Below are positions 20,823 through 31,793 of a stretch of DNA of 64,000 nt, piece after piece. Positions within the stretch are counted from its first letter, which is position 1; every line of letters begins with the position of its first letter. A program made the translations under genes and the position numbers. Under the pieces are notes generated by a model. That model was not told the DNA's origin, ran no database searches, and saw only the letters and a program-made list of their open reading frames with translations. The stretch comes from Echria macrotheca (lineage: Eukaryota > Ascomycota > Sordariomycetes > Sordariales > Schizotheciaceae): positions 248,001 to 312,000 of the forward strand of contig MU839840.1 of the NCBI GenBank assembly GCA_030411725.1, written 5' to 3'.

Positions 20823-23800
20823 ATGTTCGGTAGTCGGTCCGCGAAAATGATGCCGATGTCGCCGATCAAGCGTCCCTCTCTGGGCCAGATTGCACACCTC
20901 GGCGACTTCTACGACGCCGGAACCGACACATTCTCGTCCTTGTCACTGCTCAAAGGACCGCCTCCTCCCAATACCGTCCGCCGTACCGACAACCCAAAGA
21001 CAGAGGTGGACGTGATCAAGGAAGACACATACGAGGAGAAGTTTCGCCGCATAGGGGTGGACGCCGAGCTCGGTGCCAGCATTCTTTCGGGCTTGATGGC
21101 TGTCGGCGGTATCGGGAATTTCCTTGTCGAGACGCGATCAAGCGACCGTACGCGGCAGATCTCGTGCCTCTACAAGATCACGACGGTCCATGAGATGCTC
21201 ATGATGGGTGCCTTCATCAATCCTGAGTTCAAAGGCATGCTGGACATCGATGCCCTGCGAGCCTGTCCTGGCACACACATTGTCTCCGAGATCGAGTGGG
21301 GAGCCTCGAGCGCGGTGACGGCCCGATATGACGTCGAAGACGCGAGCAGCGGCAATGAAGTTCAAGCCAAGCTCGAGGTTGGGCTGGAAGAGCTGAACAA
21401 GATCGTCGGCGTCGGCGTCAAGGCCAGAGGCGGGGTGCAGGCCGGGCGTGGAAAGAAGTCGGAGCGGACGACGTTCTCGATCAAGGTCTACGGAGACTTC
21501 ATAACCGACAGGGAGATGCCGACCGATTTCGACAGCGCCCGAGACTACATCAAGAGCATGCACTCGTCCGTCTCCACCTACAACGACGGCAAGGGAAAGC
21601 CGCTGGCATATACCCTCCTCCCTATCAATATACTCGCAATGATGTTCTACGACCTCGAGATCAAATTCCAAGTCGCTTTGAACCGACTGAGCCATGAGGT
21701 CTTGGAGCAGTTTGTCCAGCTTTTCGACGAATGGACACGCGTGCGTCAAACCCTGACGGACCATTTGGCCGACGTCAAGAGGTACGAGTTTTGCCTGCCA
21801 GCTGGACACCGGAGGGAAGCATCCGAGAATCTCCGCCAGGCCAAAATCCGCGAAGCTCGTCTGAAGGAAAGTTATGGGAAGACGCTGGCAGATGTCAGGC
21901 GTGGCCTTTCCGATCCGACATGCCTGCTCGCCCTGCTGGCCGATTCACGCTCGGGCGACTCTTCTCCCGAAAACCTTACGGCCATCGTTCGAAGACACCA
22001 GGGGCGCATGAAGTTCGCGGCGGTTATCCAGTCCAAGGGCGCCCATTTTGTCGGACATGACATGAGGGCGGTTCTCGACAACCTCCTCATCGCTACAAGT
22101 GACAGGAGCGATACCTATATCCTCTACTTCAACGAGGCCGTGCAGTGCCAGACCGAGCGATGGAACGACAGCAGGAAACTCCTCATGGAGCTGCTCAACT
22201 CCAAGGAGGAGACTGACCGTGTCATTGTTTGTGACTGCGACCTTGGCGGTTTTCGGATCGACACGTCGTACCTGGAGCATTACCGTGGCGGCAAACTCAT
22301 CTCCAAGGACATGGTCGCGGCACGCCGCCTCCTCGAGGGTTACTGCCTGATCCGGTACTCACCTGGGGCTCTGGACTCGGCCGAGTACTTTCCGCCTGTT
22401 GAGCGGAGGAAGCTCAAGCTTCGCTGCCCCGGGGCCGGCTGCCGACCCACCAAACATAAATGGATCTGTGAACGGTGCAAGCAACCGGTCGAGTTTGGCT
22501 TCGTTGACGACTTTCTTTACTGCCGTTGCGGACGGTTTCTTTATGACAAGTGCCGGTTTCGGTGCAAGCAGCATGAGCCCGAAGGTGGCCTGTTGACCAA
22601 GCCAGACCCTACATGGCTGCTGGCACGGTTGAAGAACCTGGAGCGCAACACGGTGCAAGAGATCAACGTCCTCATCTTGGGCGAAACCGGCGTCGGCAAG
22701 TCAACCTGGATCAACGCGTTTGTCAATTACCTCACTTATGATACCCTCGAGCAGGCCATGGGAGCCGAAACGCCAGAATACGTCGTCCCTTACTCATTCT
22801 CTTACCAACTCATGGACGAAGATGGAAACTTTCATCAGTACGACATTGAAGTCGGGGAAAGCGCCGAAGAGCGAAGCGGGTAGGTGACGGTTCCCAGGAT
22901 GTACCTAGTTGACTCTTTTCAGCTGACTTGTGTCCCTATCTAGCGCCAAAGGGGAGTCAGCAACGCAGAGAACTGTCGTCTACAAAATTCAGCTGGGTGA
23001 TGAGACGGTACTACGCCTGATCGACACTCCCGGGATCGGTGACACGCGGGGGATAAGCCAAGATGCTCTCAACAAGGAGGATATCCTGGCGACGCTTCAG
23101 AACATCGACAAACTTCACGGGATTCTGATTTTGTTGAGGCCGGCGAATGCTCGCCTAGGCGTCATGTTTCGGTTTTGCATCACGGAGCTGATGACGCACC
23201 TGCACCGGGACGCCATCAACAATATCTGTTTTGGCTTTACTAACACCCGAGGCAGCAACTACTCGCCTGGCGACACTTACAACCCCTTGCAGAAGCTTCT
23301 CAGCGAATACAAGGGCGCGACCATCTCGCTCAACCATCACAACACGTATTGCTTCGACTCGGAGAGCTTTCGATTTCTCGCCGCGCTATCGGAGACGAAG
23401 AGGCAACTTCCTGGTTTGCGGGATTTCAAGCGGAGCTGGGACCGATCTGTCAGGGAATCGAAGCGCCTGTTGGAACACTGGGCCACCTTACCCGGACACA
23501 GGGTGAAGAGCACCTTGAGCCTGAACAAGGCACGAGATATCCTGCTTGCGATTGAGGAGCCACTGAAAAAACTAAAGGAAGCCACGGAGAAAACCATCAT
23601 CGAGAACAAGGAGAACGCCGAAGCGCTCCGGCAGTGCGATGCCGAGATCGAGTCGGTGCGGTCTAGGCTCCACATCAAAACCGTTACCGTGAATATCAAG
23701 GCGCTGGCGAAGCCGAGAATGGTGTGCTCCGAGGGCGACTGCCGAAAGACGGTCCGGGCCAATGATGGGGAGACCTACTTCGTCTACGAGAAACCGTGCC

Positions 23801-24924
23801 ACGACAACTGCCACATGCTGCCCGGAAGCGCTCGGTTTGGCGACCCTTTCTTGCTAGCATGTCGCGTTTTCGACCACGGCCGTCGGAGGACTTGCAAGCA
23901 ATGCAACCACCACTGGAAATCACATCTGCATATCGACAGTGAATACCGGACCCAGCGAGATTCCAGAGTCGATCCAGATGTGCTACGCCTCATGCACGAG
24001 GCCGTCTCAGCGAAGCAGCTCCAAGCCTATGCGTTGCGCGTGCTCACCCAGTTCATCGAGAAGTGCGAGCGCGAGCAGCGACTACTAGCCGAAGCATCCA
24101 CCGAGTTCGCAAGGTACCTCGGGAGCAACTCGATCGTGCCCTACAATCATGAGCGGATACCGTACATCGAAGCGCAGCTCAAAGCAGCATGCTATACCGT
24201 CGGCGAGGACCGGGTTGGCTCTGCGGACGCTACCCCGGAGCTCAGCAGAAACAACTCGCTCAGCTCGCTTCGGGGCGAACGGCAGATCTACATGGATGAG
24301 GAAGAAGCCATCCGTCGGCGCGTGTCAAAGAATGTGGACAGCCAGGGAGCAGCCGTCCCAACCGACGATATGATTGAGAAACTGCTCCAGCAGCTCTTCG
24401 ACATGGAGGAATGGGGCCCAAAGCTTAAAAGGATAGCCTTGAGAGTGGAAGCCAAGAAGCTGTACACGGAACGTGCATTCCAGAGGCATGCCGACCTCTT
24501 CGGGCACTCACGATCGAGTGCGTGGGATGCGCTCCTATCCCATGAGTCCTCGACTGAAGTCGAAGAGTCGATGCCCTCAGCGCCCGTGGCGGCAAAGGAG
24601 TCTTTCATGCTAACCGGCACGGAGACCACCATGAATACGGAATATACGAGAGGGGAGGAATGCAAACCGCTCTTGCTAACAGCGGGTGAGGGGAAGAATG
24701 AAATGGCTCGCCAACACGCCATGGCCCTGCAGATACTCAACCGTTCCCGTCAACTGTCTGCAGCGGCGAAGACTGTGCAGTTTGCTTCCAGGCCGCCGCT
24801 CGAGGAGCATCCTGGGTTGACACCAAGTCGCGGACCAATTCGCGGACCAACTCCTGCACCCCAGTTAGCGGAGCGTCCCTCCTCACCCTCTTGGAGTCGG
24901 AGAATGAAAGCAGCCCGTAAGTGA
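20823..24924 (+). CDS. SNTX/MACPF-like N-terminal domain fused to P-loop (AIG1-like) GTPase and Cys/His-rich segments
   Basis: Exons 20823-22879 and 22944-24924 (64-nt intron) give 1345 residues. Residues about 18-265 resemble the stonustoxin N-terminal MACPF-related domain (LGQIAHLGDFYDA; later FSIKVYGDF); 270-380 is helical and 385-515 resembles the thioredoxin-like domain of the same family. A Cys-rich block (about 535-585, several CxxC) precedes Walker A GETGVGKS (620-627). The intron splits the GTPase domain; DTPGIGDT at about 713 is its switch-II motif. A second Cys/His block with CKQCNHH follows, then a helical, acidic C-terminus. No signal peptide, so it is probably intracellular. Function is unknown; a role in immunity or membrane attack is inference from domains, and no toxicity is shown. 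Confidence 0.82.
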
Positions 24925-25308
24925 CTGCGGTATGAGAGAGCGGATGAGCAGTCCGTTGGTTTTGAATCATGGCAACCTGGGACCCATGGGGGATGTGGCA
25001 TCAGTTGGTTTCCGATGTTCCAGGTCGGTGATGAGGACGGGAAGCTTTATCTGTCATAGCACCGTTTTCGCAGGATCCAATACCATACGAAAGGACACTC
25101 ATGAATGAAACGGGTCATCTCCTACATCGATGGAAACGGCTCGAACATTCCTCATAGCAGTCAACCTCCAACTTCCACGGGCCAACTTGCAAAGATGAAG
25201 CCCCTACAGGGAACAACACTAACAATATTTTAATATTCAGGTGATAATAGCACGACGATTGGTAGACAGAAAGAAAAAGCGTGCAAGAAAAACCATCAAA
25301 AAAACAGT
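24925..25308. other. Intergenic spacer, GTPase gene to tRNA
   Basis: 384 bp. The last bases hold the A-run that reads as a T-run terminator for the minus-strand tRNA. Otherwise I see nothing. Confidence 0.5.
25297..25304 (-). terminator. Pol III T-run terminator of tRNA-Arg
   Basis: On the minus strand a run of about seven T residues starts a few nucleotides after the tRNA 3' end, the standard Pol III stop signal. Confidence 0.7.
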
Positions 25309-25380
25309 CGATCCACCCAGGGGTCGAACCTGGAACCTCCTGATTCGTAGTCAGACGCTCTGCCATTGAGCCAGCGGACC
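25309..25380 (-). tRNA. tRNA-Arg(ACG)
   Basis: 72 nt on the minus strand folding into a full cloverleaf. The acceptor stem GGTCCGC pairs with GTGGATC (two G-U pairs), the D stem GCTC pairs with GAGC, the anticodon stem TCTGA/TCAGG encloses loop CTACGAA with anticodon ACG (read as ICG), and the T stem CCAGG/CCTGG encloses TTCGACC. The discriminator base is G. No intron. Internal A and B boxes are intact (GGCTCAATGGC; GGTTCGACCC). A T-run just downstream (plus-strand A7 near 25298-25304) is the Pol III terminator. The CCA end is not encoded, as expected in eukaryotes. Confidence 0.95.
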
Positions 25381-25855
25381 TTATTTACCCCTGCTACAAA
25401 TCCTCCCTATGAGATCCCACCAGGATTGCTGTCCCCCTGCCCACTTCCTCAACAACAATTACAGCTTCGTATTCTCCCTTGGCCCCCAACCGCAACAATC
25501 TATGCCTAAATCTGCATACTCCTGAATCAAAATGGTGTCGCCTGTTTTTCGGTCCCGCCATAGTTCATCAGTGCAAATGCGATGCGACCCAGCACCGCGT
25601 TTCACCAGAACCAGTTCGTCGGTTCCGCTCCCCTTTTGCCGCCGGCTATTTACCCCAGTGCCGTACCGTATAGTATACCAGATCTGGGATCGACGGTGGA
25701 CAATACCGGTTGATGGGGTACCAATATGGCCAGATTTCAGATTTGTGGGGGACACGGGTTTCAAAAGTCTATTCGACTTCAAAAGTCAAGTGCCAACGGT
25801 TCTCGTCAAAACTCAATGGCTCTTTTGACCTCTTGTTAGGCGGTACAGGAACACC
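25381..25855. other. Intergenic spacer, tRNA to SET gene
   Basis: 475 bp. Contains a repeated AAAAGTC (CAAAAGTCTATTCGACTTC / CAAAAGTCAAG near 25760-25790). No gene seen. Confidence 0.4.
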
Positions 25856-27364
25856 ATGATGCAATTAACAAGATGGGCTGCATTCCTGCTTCTTTCCGGA
25901 CAGCCGTGGCCTGCCAATGCCCACGGTACCGCCCATGAGTCCAGGGACACAACCAACTCGCAAACAGCGGGGATATACACCTCACGACAAGACACATGCC
26001 CAACTCCAGCCATCCTTCGCTCCCCAAGGGCTCAAGAATGTCCACTCCCCGGCCGCCTGGGGATCCTCCCATCCATCCCCTCCTCGACACTCGCCTGGTC
26101 CCAGCCCCCGCACTGTCTACCGCCGACCAACACATCCCGGCTAGACTGCCTCTTCACGCTCCAATCCTTCCGCAACGGCCACGGGACCAGCGTCATCACA
26201 TCGACGACGACCATGTCGGACCTCGTCGGCGCAGGCGTCTTCGTCGACCGCCCAAGCCCGCCAGCAGCTGAGAGGAGAGAATCCACACTAGGAAAGGCCT
26301 ACAGAGTCCAAAACGTGCCGGGACGCGGCAAGGGCGTGGTGGCCGCGCGCCGGATCAGGCAGGGCGAGATCCTCATGGTGGACGTGCCGGCGGTGCTGGT
26401 GAGCATGGCGGTCCTGGCGGAGCTGAAGCCGCATCTTCGGAGGCGCCTTATCAAGAGAGCGTTGGAGGGTCTGCCGGCGGAGACGAGGCAAAAGGTCGAG
26501 GGGCTGCAGCGGGGAGAGGGCCAGGGCGTGGATGCGCTTTTGGGGACCAACACCGAGAGTGTGATGCTCGGCGAGGGAGAGGCGGCCGAGGTCCACGTTG
26601 GGTTGTTTGCCGAGCTTGCGGTAAGTCTCTCTTTTGTCTCATACCCTCTTTTATAATATAACTGACAACAGCAGAGGATAAACCATTCCTGCAGACCAAA
26701 GTGAGTTTCTTTCCTCGTGCGAAAGCGAGGCCTTATTGACAAAGACAGCGCGTATTACCGCTTCTCACAAAACCGGTTAACCATGGAAGTCGTCGCCTAC
26801 CGGACGATCGAAGCAGGGCAAGAAGTTCTCATGAGCTGTAAGTCCACGTCGTCGTCGTACATGTACTCAACGAACCACACAGACATCAAGTGACTAAAAC
26901 TCGAGCCAGATACCCCCCTCAAAATGAAACGCGCCCCCCGTCGCGAGTACCTCCAGCAACACTGGAACTTCAACTGCGACTGCCCGCTCTGCCACGGCCC
27001 GGAAGAAGCCGCAGCCGAGTCCGAGGAGCGCAGGACGCACATCGACGAGCTGCGCGCGACGATGCAGGACGCCAAGGCCAACGGCTATTTCGGGGATGCC
27101 ATCGCCATCGCGCACGACTGGCGCGACTTCTGCGAGTGGGAGGACCTGCCGCTCCTGCCGGCCGAGTTTTACGATATTGTGGCTGAGCTGCACTTTCTCG
27201 CCGGCGACTGGGAGAAGGCGGCGACGTACGCGCGCATGGCCGTCGACGGGTGGGTGCGGTTCGGGAGTGTGGATGGCTCGAGGCTGGAGAGGGCGTGCGC
27301 TTTTCTCGAGAGGGCTAGCGCGAGGTTGAGGGAGGCGCTGGAACCTAGCTACAAGAAAGGATAG
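25856..27364 (+). CDS. SET-domain protein (SMYD/SET5-like)
   Basis: Exons 25856-26620, 26675-26700, 26749-26837 and 26910-27364 give 444 residues. The SET domain begins near residue 140 with VPGRGKGVVAARRIRQGE. The 26-nt second exon codes for RINHSCRPN, joined to AYYRF, which is the SET pseudo-knot NHSC motif. The third exon ends in EVLMS, joined to YTPL. A post-SET cysteine set (CDCPLC) follows, then helical repeats (DWEKAATYARMA). The first 20 residues from 25856 resemble a secretion signal, unexpected for a lysine methyltransferase; a second ATG at 26213 would give a 325-residue protein starting just before the SET domain and may be the true start. Methyl-transfer to a protein is expected; the target is unknown. 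Confidence 0.82.
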
Positions 27365-28205
27365 GGCACTGGTACCTAGTTAAACTTGCAGTGTTATCCG
27401 ATTGCATCCACCGATCATCATGAGAACCCTCAAAAGTGACAGAATAAACGCATCTCCCGGAAGCGGAACCTGTTCTAAAAACCACCAATTTTCCCTTGTT
27501 AATCGTGTCGTCAGACATTTACTACGTTAGGTATCCACTCAGTAGCGGCGAGGAGGAAATCTTTAACATTGCTAAAGTCTAACAACGAAGAGATAAACAT
27601 AAAACCACCACTACTACTAATAGCGCCTACTTCACTGAGCAACGTTGTTGGATGCCCGCTGCGACCTTCTCAAGTTTGTCGGGACTAAAACCGGCGTAGT
27701 CGTTATAGTTTCGTTGGACGAGGGTGATCTGGTCGTTGGAAGAAGATCGGGCTTGTCGGGCCAGTCAGCCTGTGAGGGTATTGTACCAGGATTGTGCACG
27801 GCCCTTGAATTGTAGGTGCAGATTTCTCCTCAACGTCTGGATGTGGGCTGGGGTGGATGCCGCATCTCTGATAGCTGGCAGCATGTCCGGCCAGGGGATT
27901 TCTGGATGCTCAAAGAGACCGAATCTGATGGCGAGCTCGACAGCGTGGTTCATATAGGTCTCCTCCGTATATCCTTTAGGGATTGAAAGATCTAGATAAG
28001 CCCTTTTAGAAAAGGAAGCAGGCCTATTTCTTTTAAGAAACATACATTCCCAGTTTTATTTAGTGTTATTTGCATTCGCTGAACCTTTTCGCAACAAGTC
28101 TATTCCCACAAAATGCGCTGTAGAAGGCTATAATCTACTGGTACAGGCCTGCAAAGAAAGCAAAAAGGCATATAATACAACCCAAAGGCGTCTAAAAACT
28201 ACTCG
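27365..28205. other. AT-rich intergenic region with eroded frame
   Basis: 841 bp between convergent stops, visibly more AT-rich than the flanks (especially 27480-27620 and 28020-28200). Besides the eroded frame listed separately, 28063-28260 contains a short plus-strand frame with Lys/Asn-rich residues that I cannot assign. Confidence 0.5.
27627..28043 (-). pseudogene. Eroded reading frame with one in-frame TGA, unrecognised family
   Basis: From the ATG at 28043 the frame runs 92 codons (GYTEETYMNHAVELAIRFG, then TLRRNLHLQFKGRAQSWYNT) to a TGA at 27765-27767. The same frame then continues another 45 codons, reading NDQITLVQRNYNDYAGFSP, to a TAG at 27627. Protein-like composition on both sides of a single stop suggests a once-longer gene or mobile-element gag-like fragment. 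No GT splice site that would remove the TGA is seen. I do not recognise the family. It sits in AT-rich DNA between two intact genes. Confidence 0.4.
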
Positions 28206-30470
28206 CTATGCCTCTGAAGTACTGGCCGACCGCTTAAACAAACCGCTAAACCCCCTTCGCTTCTTCACTTGTGGCATACTGCTCTGCTCCCGAAGCGTTT
28301 TGAGATCGATATGGGTGCGTGGGAACACACCCGTCATGCCTTGGCGGTTCGTACCCGACCAGCACCAGTAATCTGCATAGACGCAGTGGACATTGGAGAT
28401 GACCTCACCCTTGGAAAATGGGAGCCATCCCGTTGGCGTATCGACCACACTCGAGGAGGGAGTACCCGACGGCGGCCACCTCCACCGCGCCACAACGCTC
28501 ATGCCGCTTCCTCCACTAGCCATGGGTATCTCGCTCTCCTGCGGCGGTTGTATCTCGACCAACTTGGCGGGAAACGCGCCAAAACGCCCATCATGGCGGC
28601 CCAGGCACCATTTGCTGTCCCACTTTTCAGGATACATAATTCCGACGATGACTGCTCCAGCGAGAAACTCCAGCATCTCGCCCTCGTACTTGGGCGGCCG
28701 TTCAAGCTTGCTGCTTCGTCCTGGTCTCACATAGTGGTCCTTGAGCGCCACGGCGCGGGCCAGCTTTCCCACGCTGTCGGGGACTGGGATCGGGTTTGGG
28801 CCCTCGGGTAGGTGGAGGTCGAAGCCGTGGCTGTCGGATTTGGAGAGCCGTCCGTAGCGTACGTGGATCCCGGGGACGGTTGGAAGGGGTTGTGGATGTC
28901 CGGCAATGTGGCGGAGGAGGTCCTCGCTTCTAAGAAAAACAGTTGCGTCGCCCTCTCGCACTGTTGTGCCTTCACGGACGCACCAAAGACAGGCGTAGCG
29001 GGCGCCAGAACTGCTTGCAACGCGCATGTGAGACTTGTAGAGCAGACGAAGGCGGTACCGGGCCCCGCTGTCGGATCGTTTCGTGGCCCCGGCTTTCAAA
29101 GATGTTAGCTCCCCGCCGAACGAGGGGACGGATGAAAAGTGGTAGAACTCACGCTGCTGCTGAAGGTCCTGTTCCATCTCTTCAAGGTCGTGGGAGTACG
29201 GGCACTGGCTGCACTTCCCAATCTTGGTCTCCTCTTCGAATTGGAAAGGAATAATCCCGTCAGAGGCCCGTAGCATCTCACCACCAGCACTGGTGAGGGC
29301 GGCAGAGTACTCACTCGTCCGCACAATGCTATCCCAATGACCATCTTTCCGAAACGTTGTTGCACCTTCACAGAACCCCTTCAGACGACGGAATGTGCTG
29401 CTGGGACCGATGGAGCAATCCATCTGTCGCGCCACCCGAGGTGGTCGTGCCTCTGGAGACGAATCATCCAGGTGTGTTGATTCAACAGGCCCAACCAAGC
29501 TCGTGACTGATGATCCCTGGCTGTATTTCCAGCTGTTGTGGAGCAGGCTTGTTGGTGTTATGGCCTCGAGGGTCGAACCGCTAACACTAGTCTCGGTTGA
29601 CTGCATACTATGCCGTATCGCCAAGAAGTCTTCCTTGAGTTCGGGCCACAGCAGGATCTCGTCGTCGTCAATCGGCTCGGGGGAACCGGCGAACGGGTCG
29701 GATAGCTCACTGACGTGTGTGATTCTGCTTGGATTTTGGGCCGGGTCGACTGAAAGAAGCCACGAGGGATGTGATTCCTTTGTTGGGGTCCGTCCCTGGT
29801 TTCCCTCCTCTTTTTCCTCCCCTGCAGCCAATTTTTGTTCCTTGATCGGCTTTGACTCCGACGGGCCCACATTGATGCTTTCAAGTGCGATAGCTGGCTT
29901 GCTCCCGTGTGAACCGCGACGCGGGTCGGGACGCTTTGTAGGTTGCGGCGGCAAAGGGGGCAGAGGGGGGAATGATGTAACAGCGGATATCTGTGATGTA
30001 ACGGTGCTGAGCTGGAATCTCTCTGCTGTCTCGCTCAGATCGAAAGCGAACAACTTGGTGGCCACCTGGAGGGCGTAGAAGCGCTCCCCATTGAATCCAT
30101 CCGGGGTGATGTATTCGTCAAAATCCCAGAGCATATCCTCCAACTTCAATCTCCTTGTTTCAATAGAGCCTGCCTAGATGTTAGCGCTCTGTCAAGCTCA
30201 ATGGCGTTCCGGTCGCTTACCGTTCCGAAAAGTCATCTCTTTGAAAGTCTCGCCGAACCTGTCCACCTGGGCTTCCCAGACGGTTTGGACTCTGCTTAGG
30301 CCTCTCTCGCCTTCTCCAACGAGAGCAGAAGCAGCCCGAAACATTTCGGAGTCCTCGTGAGGGTCACCATTTTGGTTGGCGACGGTCGCAGCATTGTTGA
30401 CTGCCGCGTTGCCGAGCGCGATCACGGCCCTGAAGGGCTGAAAGAACAGGTGTTCCGCATCCACAACCAT
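28206..30470 (-). CDS. SH3-like domain protein with Cys/His segment, function unknown
   Basis: Exons 30470-30221, 30169-29153 and 29092-28206 give 717 residues. The N-terminus is helical (GERGLSRVQTVWEAQVDRFG), joined at the first intron to SIETRRLKLEDMLWDFDEYI. A Ser/Pro-rich middle follows. CSQCPYSHD and CLWCVREG with a later HIAGHP look like a zinc-binding pair. The C-terminal 150 residues hold two SH3-like folds (WDSKWCLGRHDGRFGAFPA; WCWSGTNRQGMTGVFPRTH). The second intron (29093-29152) is 60 nt, stop-free and has a GCTAAC branch point; retention would insert 20 residues. Likely a cytoplasmic scaffold; the function is unknown. It is divergent from the MFS gene. Confidence 0.8.
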
Positions 30471-31793
30471 GGTAGGCAAGAATTAGGAAATCTGCGAGAA
30501 GTATGATGTCAACAATGGTACGGTGGTGATCGACGTCAAGATCAGATGGAAAAGGGCCGCCAGACATGGGCCTTGGGCCCGTCTTTCTGGCAGCTAATGC
30601 ATCAAGGGAGCATGGTCCTACCTTATGGTCGCAGCCCGAATACTCGCACATGTCCCTGCTTGGTGTGATCTCGGCGGAAACGGCCGTGATGTCGTCCCCA
30701 GGCGATGGATGGAAGAAACCGGGGTCAAATGTGGAAGAACGCCACCGTCGGTAAAGCGAATGCGGGTAGGCACTCGTACTGTGTCTGTGGTAGGTCTCTG
30801 GAGCAGTGGAGAGGGCGAATTCAATGATGGGACGGCGTATCGAGGGGATGGACCATGCCACGTTGTGTGGGGGTCTGCCAGGGGAAGGAAAAAGAAAAAG
30901 AAACCATGGGGATTGGTCGGCTTCAGAGAAGGGTTTGGAAAGCTAGCGCCACACGTGAGTTGTTTCCCGCCTCCTATTCGCCCAACAGACGCGTCGTGCC
31001 TTCCCGTGGGACCCCAGAGGAAGGATTCACAAAAACTGCTTCACATTGTTGCCGGCTGCAATCATGCGATATTTGCTACATTCCCCTTTGATATGTGGTC
31101 GTCGTCGTCCGTCTATCGACTTGGCATGCACCAAGTTAATAACGTTCCCCATTCGAACCAGTTTGGACAGCTCTATGGCACTCTCGAGGCAAGAAAAGGA
31201 GGAAGGCCATCACGCAAACGGGGCCACTTGGCCGTGTGTTCACCCGAGGGGCACTGTGTTAGTTCTTTCCCAGTGTTGAGACTTTCCCTGTGCTTCAGAC
31301 GAAAACTCTGCAGCTTTCCTCCACTACCGTTATGTCTCCGGACCCCCAACCCCCACGATCGCCACCCCAGAAGCATTGTGATGTTCCCCTGCCGCCACCA
31401 GGCATTCGGTCAAGCTTTGGGACGCGCTGTTCCCAATCGGTCCAAAGTTCTATGCAAGTCTTCCGCCATCCTACCGTTATTCCCCGGCCTCGGTGTTTGG
31501 ATTGTTGATGCCAAGCCGAGCCCCTGCAGCATATCTTGAGCATACACTGTCCGAATGATACCAGGTACTGTAGGTACTGACGGCACGCCCAGCGATGCAA
31601 CTCAATATGGACCCGGCAGGGAGCTAGTCCCGAGTCTTGAGGTCTGGAAGTTGTCGAGGTTTCGGGTCGGGATAAGCCTTCTTTTCCTTCTTCCCCTCCA
31701 CGGGACGCCCCTCGTCATCTTCCTTTCCCTGTCCGTCGCAATCCTTTCGTTCCTGCGTCAGCTTCAACAATTGGGCCGCTACCGCAAGACGCA
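30471..31793. promoter_or_regulatory. Long divergent spacer, SH3-like gene (-) / MFS gene (+)
   Basis: 1.3 kb. A 304-codon plus-strand frame (30625-31539) lies here but has no conserved motif and unusual composition, so I treat it as chance. A poly-purine stretch (GGAAAAAGAAAAAG) occurs near 30885-30902. The last 150 bp before the MFS ATG are CT-rich, a common feature of fungal promoters. Confidence 0.4.

Noticed and set aside
27765..27767. In-frame TGA as selenocysteine or readthrough codon
   Set aside because: Fungi of this group lack selenocysteine insertion, and no structured element follows; erosion is simpler.
30625..31539. 304-codon plus-strand frame in the SH3/MFS spacer
   Set aside because: No family motif, composition rich in Arg/Gly/Ser, no splice or promoter support, and it lies where two divergent promoters are expected.
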